A stretch of DNA of 32,942 bases from Candidatus Corynebacterium avicola (GTDB taxonomy: Bacteria > Actinomycetota > Actinomycetes > Mycobacteriales > Mycobacteriaceae): positions 1-32,942 of the forward strand of contig DXGC01000010.1 of the NCBI GenBank assembly GCA_019114135.1, written 5' to 3'. Shown piece by piece: positions 7,251 through 14,328 of the stretch (positions are counted from its first letter, which is position 1; every line of letters begins with the position of its first letter). A program made the position numbers and the translations under genes. The notes under the pieces are model-generated. The model did not search any database. It saw only the letters and a program-made list of their open reading frames with translations, and had not been told where the DNA came from.

Positions 7251-7982
7251 ATGACCCGCACAACAGGCCCCGTCGCCACCACCGCCAACACCGCCGGCTC
7301 CGCACGGTCCCGCCGCCACCGGCGCCGGAGCATCCAGGCCCTCGCCATCGCCACCAGCGGACTCCTGGTCCTCAGCGCCTGCAGCGACGACAGTGACAGC
7401 GACGCCGACACCACCGACAGCACCGACACCGCTTCGTCCGATACAGCCTCGTCCGATACCGCCGGATCCGCAGACGCCTTCGCCACGGCCGCGGTGGCCA
7501 ATGCTGACGGAGACGAACTCGGTACCGCCACCCTGGCCGATGTCGACGGGGACTCCTCCGAGCTGTCCGTCGAGTTCTCCGGCCTCGAGCCCGGCATGTA
7601 CGGCATGCACCTGCACGCCGTCGGCACCTGCGAGCCCGACAGCGTCGCCCCGGACGATGACTCAGACAACCCGGAGACGGGCGACTTCCTCTCCGCCGGC
7701 GGCCACCTCGGCGCCGACGGGCACGACCACCCCGACCACGGTGGTGACCTGCCTGCCTTGCTGGTCAACGAGAACGGCGAGGGCAAGCTGACTGTCTCCA
7801 CCGACCGCATCACCGAGGAGGACCTTCTCGACGACGACGGCTCGGCGATCATCATCCACGAGGACGCCGACAACTACGGCAACGTCCCGGAGCGCTACGC
7901 CGAGGACGGCCCCGACGAGGACACCCTGAGCACCGGCGATGCCGGCGGACGCCAGGCCTGCGGCGCCTTCGAGGCTGCGTAG
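7251..7982 (+). CDS. sodC: Cu/Zn superoxide dismutase, surface lipoprotein
   Basis: The product is 243 aa from an ATG preceded by AGGAGGT (7240-7246). The N-terminus has an Arg-rich stretch, a hydrophobic segment (res 28-41) and the lipobox LSAC with Cys44, so the mature protein should be lipid-anchored outside the membrane. Residues 45-73 are an Asp/Ser/Thr linker. The enzyme core has Cu ligands His120, His122 and His203, bridging His152, further zinc-side His and Asp in GHDHPDHGGD, and Cys127 and Cys237 for the disulfide. It converts superoxide to peroxide and oxygen outside the cell. The linker DNA at 7432-7461 has two near-identical 15-bp units. The gene is divergent from bioA; TAACTT at 7200-7205 could be its -10. 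Confidence 0.95.
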   Translation: MTRTTGPVATTANTAGSARSRRHRRRSIQALAIATSGLLVLSACSDDSDSDADTTDSTDTASSDTASSDTAGSADAFATAAVANADGDELGTATLADVDGDSSELSVEFSGLEPGMYGMHLHAVGTCEPDSVAPDDDSDNPETGDFLSAGGHLGADGHDHPDHGGDLPALLVNENGEGKLTVSTDRITEEDLLDDDGSAIIIHEDADNYGNVPERYAEDGPDEDTLSTGDAGGRQACGAFEAA

Positions 7983-8005
7983 TTGGCACGTCCAGCCGTT
8001 CCGTC

Positions 8006-9451
8006 CTAGCGGGACACCTGCCGGGACACCACCACCGCGGCGTCCAACTCGGCGTCCTGCCCCTGCGGGGTGAAGCACCCCGCACCATGGCGCCAGCGGT
8101 AGTACAGCAGGCAGATGATCGTGAACGGGATGCCGACTGTGAGCGCCTCGCGCTGGGCGGCGTCGAAACCGACCCCGATGAGCGAGCCCACCAGAGCCAG
8201 GATCGATCCCCACGCCAGCACCTTGGAAAGCGGTGCCCGGTAGTGGAGACCGGCGACCCGGCCACCGGCGGCGAGGAACCGTCGCCGGAAGGACAGCTGG
8301 GACGCCGCGATCGCGATCCACACCGCCACCACCGCGAACCCGGCGATCGAGACAAGGATCATGTAGAGACTGCCCGGGGCGATCTCACTCGACAGCAGCG
8401 AGGCCGCACCACCGAGCATCGACACGCACAACGCGAGCATCGGGATGCCCCGCTTCGTGGTCCGGGTGAACGCCTTCGGCGCCTGCCCCTCGGTGGCCAT
8501 CGAGTGCAGCATGCGGGTGCAGGAGAACAGACCCGAGTTACCCGCCGAGAGCAGCGCGGCGATGATGACGAAGTTCATCACGTCGCCCATGCCGGTGATC
8601 CCGGCGATGTCGAAGACGGTCACGAAGGGCGACTCATCCAGGCCGGCGCGCTCATAGGGCACCAGTGCGGCGATGACGAAGATCGCGCCGACGAAGAATA
8701 CCGTCAGCCGGATGACGGCGGTACGGATCGCCCGCGGGATCACTGTCTCCGGGTTTTTCGCCTCACCGGCCGCGACACCGATCAGCTCGGTACCGGAGAA
8801 GGCGTAGAACACGCCCAGGGTGACGATGAGCATGCCGCCGATGCCCGCGGGGAAGAGTCCGCCGGCGGTGTCGAAGTTGCTGAACCAGGTGGCCGGTTCG
8901 TCACTGACCGGGTTGATGCCCACGATGGTCGCCGCGCCGATGATGATCAGGGCGAGGACAGCGACGACCTTGATCAGCGACAGCCAGAACTCGGTCTCGC
9001 CGAAGACCTTGGCGGAGATGGCGTTGAGGGTGAACAGGAAGGCGGCGAAGACCAGACACCACACCCATACGTCGACACCAGGGAACCAGCGCTGCATCAG
9101 GATGCCGCTGGCGGTGAACTCGCTGCCCAGGGCCACCGCCCAGCACAGCCAGTACAACCACGCCGTCGCGAAGCCCCAGGCTGGGCCGAGGTTTCGCGTG
9201 GCGTAGATGTGGAATCCGCCGGAGACCGGGTAGACCACGGCGAGTTCGCCCAGGCAGCACATCACCATCCAGGCGACCAGCGCGCCGAGGACGTAGGCCA
9301 GCACCGCACCGAGCGGTCCGGCTTCGCCGATGGTGTAGCCGGAGGAGACGAACAGGCCGGACCCGATGACGCCGCCGAGGGCGATCATCACCAGGTGACG
9401 CTGCTCCATGCCTCGCTTCAGGCCGGTGGGCTCCGTGGCGGTGTCAGTCAT
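8006..9451 (-). CDS. mmuP: APC-family amino acid permease, probably S-methylmethionine permease
   Basis: The product is 481 aa from the ATG at 9449-9451. An in-frame extension to 9499 lies over the divergent gene and is not protein-like. About twelve hydrophobic segments and the first-helix motif LGGVIGSGLFVSSGY place it in the amino acid transporter branch of the APC superfamily. Stretches such as LGPAWGFATAWLYWL, VALGSEFTASG, FSGTELIGVAAGEAKNP and SGFAVVAVW-like segments closely match E. coli MmuP as I remember it. It sits divergent from a homocysteine S-methyltransferase gene, mirroring the E. coli mmuP-mmuM pair, which supports uptake of S-methylmethionine. Proline or GABA permease is the alternative. 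The promoter elements of the two genes interlock. Confidence 0.75.
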   Translation of the reverse strand: MTDTATEPTGLKRGMEQRHLVMIALGGVIGSGLFVSSGYTIGEAGPLGAVLAYVLGALVAWMVMCCLGELAVVYPVSGGFHIYATRNLGPAWGFATAWLYWLCWAVALGSEFTASGILMQRWFPGVDVWVWCLVFAAFLFTLNAISAKVFGETEFWLSLIKVVAVLALIIIGAATIVGINPVSDEPATWFSNFDTAGGLFPAGIGGMLIVTLGVFYAFSGTELIGVAAGEAKNPETVIPRAIRTAVIRLTVFFVGAIFVIAALVPYERAGLDESPFVTVFDIAGITGMGDVMNFVIIAALLSAGNSGLFSCTRMLHSMATEGQAPKAFTRTTKRGIPMLALCVSMLGGAASLLSSEIAPGSLYMILVSIAGFAVVAVWIAIAASQLSFRRRFLAAGGRVAGLHYRAPLSKVLAWGSILALVGSLIGVGFDAAQREALTVGIPFTIICLLYYRWRHGAGCFTPQGQDAELDAAVVVSRQVSR

Positions 9452-9458
9452 GGCAGTC

Positions 9459-9468
9459 AGCCTATACT
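9459..9468. promoter_or_regulatory. Interlocked divergent -10 elements for mmuP and mmuM
   Basis: TATACT (9463-9468, plus) ends 7 bases before the mmuM ATG. TAGGCT (9464-9459, minus) ends 7 bases before the mmuP ATG. The two hexamers share the TA at 9463-9464. The two start codons are 24 bases apart with no room for a Shine-Dalgarno on either side, so both mRNAs are probably leaderless. Confidence 0.6.
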
Positions 9469-9475
9469 TACCCTG

Positions 9476-10486
9476 ATGACTCACAACCACTCCGATCACC
9501 CCGATTCACTTTTTTCCACACTGAGTTCACGCCCCGTGATCCTCGACGGTGGACTGGGAACCCGCCTGGAGGACCGCGGCAACGACATCACCGGTGCGCT
9601 GTGGTCGGCCCAGATTCTCAAGGACAACCCCGACGAGGTGCGAAACGCCCACGCGGACTTCTTCGCCGCCGGCGCGGAGGTCGCCATCGCATGCTCCTAC
9701 GAGGTCACCGTGGACGGCCTCGTCGCCCTCGGCATGTCACGGGAGGATGCCACCACCGAGTCCGAGCGTCTGCTGTGTCGGGCGATCGAGGTCGCCCGGG
9801 AGGCAGCGGACGCTGCCGCCGACCAGGCGGGTGCACCCCGCTGGGTCGCAGCGTCCGTCGGCCCCTACGGCGCGGGTCCCGGCGAGGGCACGGAGTACGA
9901 CGGAGCCTACGGTCTGAGCGTCGATGAGCTGGCGGACTGGCACCGTGACCGTATCGACGTCCTCGCCTCCACCGGTGCAGACGTCCTCCTCGCCGAGACG
10001 GTCCCCTCGATCCGGGAGATCGAGGCCCTGGCCCGGGAGTTCACCTCCACCGGGGTGGAGGCCCTGATCAGTGTGACGGTGCTCCCCCGGACCCCGGGGA
10101 CGCTGGCCGACGGGGTCGTCCTCAGTGACGGCACCGATCTGACCGAGGTCGCCCGGATCGTGGCGGAGACCCCGGCCTTCCGCACGGTGGGTGTGAACTG
10201 CGTCAGTTCGGACGCCGCACTGGCCGGTCTGCGGTCATTGGGCACGGGCCTGGCCGAGGCAGGTCGTCCCCTCCCCTTGTCCGTCTACCCCAACAGCGGT
10301 GAGCTGTGGGACCACGTCAACCGCCGCTGGCTGCCGCGGACGACGGAGGGCACCACCAGCCTCCTGGACGCCGTCCCCGACTTCCTCGATGCCGGTGTCC
10401 GCCTGATCGGCGGCTGCTGCCGCGTCACCCCCCGCGAGATCTCCGCCATCGCCGAGGCGGTCACCCCTCTTCGACGACGGGACTGA
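9476..10486 (+). CDS. mmuM: Homocysteine S-methyltransferase
   Basis: The product is 336 aa from the ATG at 9476. The same frame is open back to 8087, but that part is antisense to mmuP. The enzyme transfers a methyl group from S-methylmethionine (or S-adenosylmethionine) to homocysteine, giving methionine. Zinc ligands are Cys242 (VGVNCVSS) and Cys314-Cys315 (IGGCCRVTP). ILDGGLGTRLE (res 22-32), SVGPYGAGPGEGTEY (127-141) and LPLSVYPNSGELWD (266-279) are typical for the family. With the divergent permease it forms an import-and-use unit for S-methylmethionine. Its last 26 bases overlap the end of the convergent ABC ATPase gene. Confidence 0.93.
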   Translation: MTHNHSDHPDSLFSTLSSRPVILDGGLGTRLEDRGNDITGALWSAQILKDNPDEVRNAHADFFAAGAEVAIACSYEVTVDGLVALGMSREDATTESERLLCRAIEVAREAADAAADQAGAPRWVAASVGPYGAGPGEGTEYDGAYGLSVDELADWHRDRIDVLASTGADVLLAETVPSIREIEALAREFTSTGVEALISVTVLPRTPGTLADGVVLSDGTDLTEVARIVAETPAFRTVGVNCVSSDAALAGLRSLGTGLAEAGRPLPLSVYPNSGELWDHVNRRWLPRTTEGTTSLLDAVPDFLDAGVRLIGGCCRVTPREISAIAEAVTPLRRRD

Positions 10487-11351
10487 CCGGCTCCAGGGTC
10501 CCCTCCGAGGACCGCGGGTCCAACGGCACGATGGTGGGTGTCCCGGTGACCGGGTCCGGAACCACCAGTGACTTCAGGCCGAAGACCTCCTCGACCAGCT
10601 CCGGGGTCATCACGTCGGCCGGAGCACCGGTGGTGATGATCTTTCCGTCGCGCATCACGATGAGGTGGCCGGCGTACCGGCACGCCTGGTTCAGGTCGTG
10701 CAGCACCGTCACCACGGTCTTGCCTTCGTCGTCGAAGGTACGCAGGAGTTCCATCAGCTCGTACTGGTGGGCGATGTCGAGGAAGGTGGTCGGCTCGTCC
10801 AGCAGCATCAGCGGGGTCTGTTGGGCCAGCAGCATGGCCACCCACACACGCTGACGCTGACCACCGGAGAGCTCCGACACCAACCGTGCCGACAGGTTGT
10901 CGGTACGGGTCGCCACCAGGGCCTCCCTAACTGCTGCCTCATCCTCCTGACTCCACTGGTGGAACAGTGACTGGTACGGGGCGCGTCCACGGGCCACCAG
11001 GTCGGCGACGCGGATTCCCTCCGGTGCCAACGAGGTCTGCGGCAGCAGGCCGAGTTCCCGGGCCACGTCCTTGGCCGGGTAGGACGAGATCGCCTTGCCG
11101 TCCAGCAGCACTTCGCCGGTCTCGGGGGTGAGCACGCGGGCGACCGCGCGCAGCAGGGTCGACTTGCCGCAGCCGTTGGGTCCGATGATCGCGGTGAACG
11201 ACTGGTGCGGGATCGCCACGTTCATGTCCCGGGAGATGATCCGCTGGTCGTAACCGATCGTGGCGTTGCGGATCTCGAGTCGTGCGTCAGTCATCATGTC
11301 CTTATTCGGAGAGTTCGCAGAGTTCGCAGTGTTCGCAGTGTTACCGGTCAT
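10461..11351 (-). CDS. Iron-siderophore-type ABC transporter, ATP-binding protein
   Basis: The product is 296 aa and of the FecE/FepC type. It shows Walker A GPNGCGKST (res 57-65), a Q-loop in LGLLPQTS, signature LSGGQRQR (161-168), Walker B LMLLDEP (181-187) and the switch His218. It powers import of ferric siderophore through the two permeases encoded upstream. The first 20 residues are an Asn/Thr/Ala/Ser stretch made by tandem repeats; the conserved fold begins near res 24. The start at 11351 overlaps the stop of the permease gene in ATGA, so coupling supports it, although ATGs at 11297 and 11294 would remove the stretch. The gene is last in a DtxR-type operon. No solute-binding protein is encoded here. 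The siderophore is unknown. Confidence 0.9.
   Translation of the reverse strand: MTGNTANTANSANSPNKDMMTDARLEIRNATIGYDQRIISRDMNVAIPHQSFTAIIGPNGCGKSTLLRAVARVLTPETGEVLLDGKAISSYPAKDVARELGLLPQTSLAPEGIRVADLVARGRAPYQSLFHQWSQEDEAAVREALVATRTDNLSARLVSELSGGQRQRVWVAMLLAQQTPLMLLDEPTTFLDIAHQYELMELLRTFDDEGKTVVTVLHDLNQACRYAGHLIVMRDGKIITTGAPADVMTPELVEEVFGLKSLVVPDPVTGTPTIVPLDPRSSEGTLEPVSPVVEEG
11307..11342 (-). repeat. Four 9-bp tandem repeats at the N-terminus of the ABC ATPase gene
   Basis: Plus-strand units are CGGAGAGTT, CGCAGAGTT, CGCAGTGTT and CGCAGTGTT, end to end. On the coding strand they read AAC-ACT/TCT-GCG/CCG, giving the N-T-A-N-T-A-N-S-A-N-S-P stretch. They lie directly after the overlapping stop/start of the permease and ATPase genes. 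Confidence 0.9.
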
Positions 11352-12505
11352 TTCGGGGCTCCGTACTGCTTACGGGCCTCACGGACCAGCAGCCAGATCA
11401 TGTAGATACCACCCACCGACACGGTCAGCAGTCCCACCGGGATCGACCGGTAGAACTGGGCGATGACCAGGGACAGGAAGTGGGCGAAGGTCAACAGGGC
11501 GGCACCCACCGCGGCCGCACCCAGCACGGTCACACCCGGGGTCCCGGCGATGCGTCGGGCCAGCTGCGGGGCGACCAGCGCGATGAAGCTGATCGGACCG
11601 GCTGCGGCGGTGACCAGCGCTGTCGTGGCGACACCGACGACCATCAGCGCCAATCGGGTCCGCTCGACCCGCACACCCTGGGTCGTGGCGGCGTCGTCGC
11701 CGAGCTCCATCTGCTTCAGGGCCGGGGCGAGCAGGGCCACGAGGACGATCACGACGGCAGAGATGATAAGCACCGGGATCAGGGAGTTCCAGGTGACGCG
11801 GTTGATCGAACCGGCCGACCAGAAGCCCACCATCATGGCGTCCTCGACGTCGGCGCGGGTGATGAGGTAGTTGTTCAGCGAGCCCAGGGTGGCAGAGACT
11901 CCGATACCGACGATGATCAGGCGGAAGCTCTCGACCTTCTTGTTCTTGCGGGCCAGCATGAAGACGATGAAGGCGGTGACGACACCGCCGAGGATCGCGG
12001 CGATGGCGATGTTCCAGTATGCGGTGCTGCCGATGACCAGCATGCACAGCGTGACGGCCGTATAGGACCCGGCGTCGAAACCGATGATGTCGGGTGAACC
12101 CAGTGGGTTTCGTGTCATCGACTGGAAGATCGCGCCGCCGATACCGAGCAGTGCGCCGAACAACACCGCGGCGATGGCCACCGGCATGCGCCATTCGACC
12201 ACCACGATGCGGTGGAAGTTGGTCTCCGGTGCACCGAAGATCGCCTTGGTGATCTGCACGATGTTGACCGGGTAGTCGCCCATCCCGATGGCGATGATCG
12301 CCAGGACCGCCGCGGCACCGATGAAGGACACCGCCACGAGGGCGAGACGGACGTTGATGCGGTTGCTGGTCTTCGGGGTGCGGACGACCAGGCTGCGGTA
12401 GCCGAAGTCGACCGAGGACTCGGAGGTGTTCTCGCTGATCCGCCGCCGGATGCTCTGGCGGAGGCCGGACTTCTGGTTTGTCTTCTGGTTGGTGTCGTTG
12501 TTCAC
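11348..12505 (-). CDS. Iron-siderophore ABC transporter permease (FecD/FepG type)
   Basis: The product is 385 aa, starting at the GTG at 12505 and overlapping the stop of the preceding permease gene in GTGA. Residues 1-50 are polar and cytoplasmic (NNDTNQKTNQKSG), followed by about nine to ten membrane segments. The family motifs are WRMPVAIAAVLFGALLGIGGAIFQSMTRNPLGSPDIIG (about res 105-142), with the typical RxP and Q-x3-RNPLA/G signatures, and GPISFIALVAPQLAR (about 300-314), the site that contacts the ATPase. It forms the membrane pore together with the 12502-13590 product. The long polar N-terminal tail is larger than in most homologues I recall. Confidence 0.9.
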   Translation of the reverse strand: MNNDTNQKTNQKSGLRQSIRRRISENTSESSVDFGYRSLVVRTPKTSNRINVRLALVAVSFIGAAAVLAIIAIGMGDYPVNIVQITKAIFGAPETNFHRIVVVEWRMPVAIAAVLFGALLGIGGAIFQSMTRNPLGSPDIIGFDAGSYTAVTLCMLVIGSTAYWNIAIAAILGGVVTAFIVFMLARKNKKVESFRLIIVGIGVSATLGSLNNYLITRADVEDAMMVGFWSAGSINRVTWNSLIPVLIISAVVIVLVALLAPALKQMELGDDAATTQGVRVERTRLALMVVGVATTALVTAAAGPISFIALVAPQLARRIAGTPGVTVLGAAAVGAALLTFAHFLSLVIAQFYRSIPVGLLTVSVGGIYMIWLLVREARKQYGAPK

Positions 12506-13590
12506 AGGCCACTCGCATTCTTGCGTCGGACCAGGGCAATCAGCACCGGTGCACCGATGACGGCGGTGAGGATGCCGACCTCGATCTCACCCGGGCGGGC
12601 GATGACGCGGCCCAGGGTGTCGGCGAGCAGCACCATCGCCGGTCCGCCCAACAGGCAGTAGAAGAAGATCCATCGCTGGTCCGGCCCCACGATCCAGCGG
12701 ACCACGTGGGGAACCATCAGACCGACGAAGCTGATGCCACCGGTCAGTGCGGTCGCGCCACCGGCGAGGACCGTCACCGCGAGGATCGTGACGATGCGGG
12801 CTCGGACAACCTTGGTTCCCAGTGAGGCGGCCAGGTCGTCGCCCAGTGCGATGGAGTTCAGGTCGGTCGAGACCAGCACGGCCAGGACGAAGCCGAGCAA
12901 CAGGAACGGGATCACGAACTGGGCGTCCGACAGGGACGTCCTGGCGACGGAACCGAGGTTCCAGTTGCGGATCGCCTCGAAGGTGTCCGGGTCGATCAGG
13001 GTGAGGAAGCTGGTGATACCGCCGAAGACGGCGGCCAGGGCGACACCGGCGAGCACCAGGGTGGCGGGGTTCGCCCCGCGGGCACCGCCGGCCACGCCGA
13101 TGATGTAGACCAGCACGGTGGTGGCCGCCGCGCCGAGGAAGGAGAACCAGATGTACTGGGTGATGCCGGTGATACCGAACAAACCGACACCGACGGTGAC
13201 GGCCAGACCAGCGCCGGCGTTGACACCCAGGACACCCGAGTCCGCCAGCGGGTTACGGGTCAGAGCCTGGATCAGCGCACCGGCCAGTGCGAAAGCTGCA
13301 CCGGTGAGGATGCCGATGATGGTTCTCGGCAGGCGCTGGTCCCAGACGATCCAGGAGGCCTCGTTCTCCCCGCGGTTCCAGATCGCGTCCCAGACGTCGC
13401 CGTAGGGAATCGGGTTCGCACCGTGGGCCAGACTGAGCAGGAAGGCCACTGCCACCAGCGCGATGAGGAAGAGGAGGCCGATGGCCCGTCGGGCGTACAA
13501 GGACCCGTTCCCCTTTTCCGCTGGAGGAGAGACGGATGTCGTGGCATCCTCCTGCTCCACTACGGGAGCGCCCTGAGAATTAGGAGTCAT
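12502..13590 (-). CDS. Iron-siderophore ABC transporter permease (FecC/FepD type)
   Basis: The product is 362 aa from the ATG at 13588-13590; a TTG one codon upstream is less likely. GAAGG lies about six bases before the start. It shows the FecCD-type permease pattern: QRLPRTIIGILTGAAFALAGALIQALTRNPLADSGVLGVNAGAGLAV in the middle (only part of the family signature is cited) and GGISFVGLMVPHVVRWIVG (about res 285-303) for contact with the ATPase. It is first in the transport operon, behind a promoter overlapped by DtxR-like sites, so iron repression is likely. The lack of a binding-protein gene means it uses one encoded elsewhere. Confidence 0.9.
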   Translation of the reverse strand: MTPNSQGAPVVEQEDATTSVSPPAEKGNGSLYARRAIGLLFLIALVAVAFLLSLAHGANPIPYGDVWDAIWNRGENEASWIVWDQRLPRTIIGILTGAAFALAGALIQALTRNPLADSGVLGVNAGAGLAVTVGVGLFGITGITQYIWFSFLGAAATTVLVYIIGVAGGARGANPATLVLAGVALAAVFGGITSFLTLIDPDTFEAIRNWNLGSVARTSLSDAQFVIPFLLLGFVLAVLVSTDLNSIALGDDLAASLGTKVVRARIVTILAVTVLAGGATALTGGISFVGLMVPHVVRWIVGPDQRWIFFYCLLGGPAMVLLADTLGRVIARPGEIEVGILTAVIGAPVLIALVRRKNASGL

Positions 13591-13601
13591 CAATGACCTT
13601 C

Positions 13602-13651
13602 AGCTAGATGGCTAACGTAACAAAGCCACAGTATAGGTTGCCCTATGCATA
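13602..13651 (-). promoter_or_regulatory. Promoter of the iron transport operon with two DtxR/IdeR-like sites
   Basis: A strong -10, TATACT, lies on the minus strand (13635-13630). ATAGGTTGCCCTATGCATA (13633-13651, plus) overlaps it and matches 12 of 19 positions of the DtxR consensus TTAGGTTAGCCTAACCTAA by my count. A second site on the minus strand begins TTACGTTAGCC (13620-13610) and matches 10 of the first 11 positions but not the second half. Binding of iron-loaded DtxR here would block the promoter. The matches are imperfect, so this is a prediction. Confidence 0.5.
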
Positions 13652-13703
13652 TCGCTCCAGTGCGGGTCGGTGTGAAGAGTTACATTGTCCCCGACGCACG
13701 TCC

Positions 13704-14279
13704 TCATCGCACGACGCAGTCGGAGCGGACGTCCGCCCGCACGATCCCCCAGGCCTGGAGTTGGCTGAAGACCCGGCATCCGAGACAGTACCCGGCGAAG
13801 CCCTCCAGCGAGGCAGCGACGACGAGGAGTAGCAGGACGATGTCCGCCGCTACCGTCAGTCCCCCATCCTCTCCCCCACCGGCGATGCGGAGAGCCAGGG
13901 ACACTGCCGAGAACACCACCCCGATTCCCTGGGCGAAACGCTTCGGGGGCCCGGCGGTCAGGACCGGGTCACCGAACACCTTTCCTGCCAACACCCGCAC
14001 CGACAACTGCCCGAAGGGGTCGAACCTGGGGCCACCCAGCACCCGCAGCACGAAGCCCACCAGCAGGAGCAGGTTCAGGACGATCGCGACACCGGATGCC
14101 CCCACCCACGAGAACACGAGCGTCACCGCGGACAGTGCGACGACGAGCATGGCCGTCGTCCGCGCGGCCTTGTCGTTGACGACCGGCGGGAACCACCACA
14201 GTGTCGCGATGCCCGACGGCGGGGTGGCCTGGGCCTCGCGCTGGGTGATGGACGGGATCACCGGATTGTTGAGCTCCAT
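13704..14279 (-). CDS. DUF4395 family membrane protein
   Basis: The product is 191 aa from the ATG at 14277-14279. The open frame runs on to 14411, but that part overlaps the der end and is not conserved-looking. It has four hydrophobic segments: two adjacent ones (TTAMLVVALSAVTLVFSWV; ASGVAIVLNLLLLVGFVLRVL) and two later ones (FAQGIGVVFSAVSLALRIA; LTVAADIVLLLLVVAASLEG). GPRFDPFGQLSVR between them and GYCLGC near the C-terminus with a C-x2-C pair are typical of DUF4395. The Cys pair suggests a thiol or metal role; the family's function is unknown. It stands alone between the iron operon and the der gene and may be expressed from a leaderless promoter. Confidence 0.8.
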   Translation of the reverse strand: MELNNPVIPSITQREAQATPPSGIATLWWFPPVVNDKAARTTAMLVVALSAVTLVFSWVGASGVAIVLNLLLLVGFVLRVLGGPRFDPFGQLSVRVLAGKVFGDPVLTAGPPKRFAQGIGVVFSAVSLALRIAGGGEDGGLTVAADIVLLLLVVAASLEGFAGYCLGCRVFSQLQAWGIVRADVRSDCVVR

Positions 14280-14287
14280 GCCCCGCG

Positions 14288-14293
14288 AACCTA
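14288..14293 (-). promoter_or_regulatory. Candidate -10 element (TAGGTT) for the DUF4395 gene
   Basis: On the minus strand TAGGTT ends 8 bases before the ATG at 14279. The intervening CGCGGGGC could also serve as a weak ribosome site, so this is either a leaderless start or a very short leader. Confidence 0.3.
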
Positions 14294-14328
14294 CGCCGGT
14301 CACCGCCGGAGGTGAAGAGTTCGGCTCA

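Noticed and set aside
8087..9475. N-terminal half of a 799-residue plus-strand frame ending in mmuM
   Set aside because: This part is antisense to the permease and is rich in R, D, H and G; the recognisable MmuM begins at 9476.
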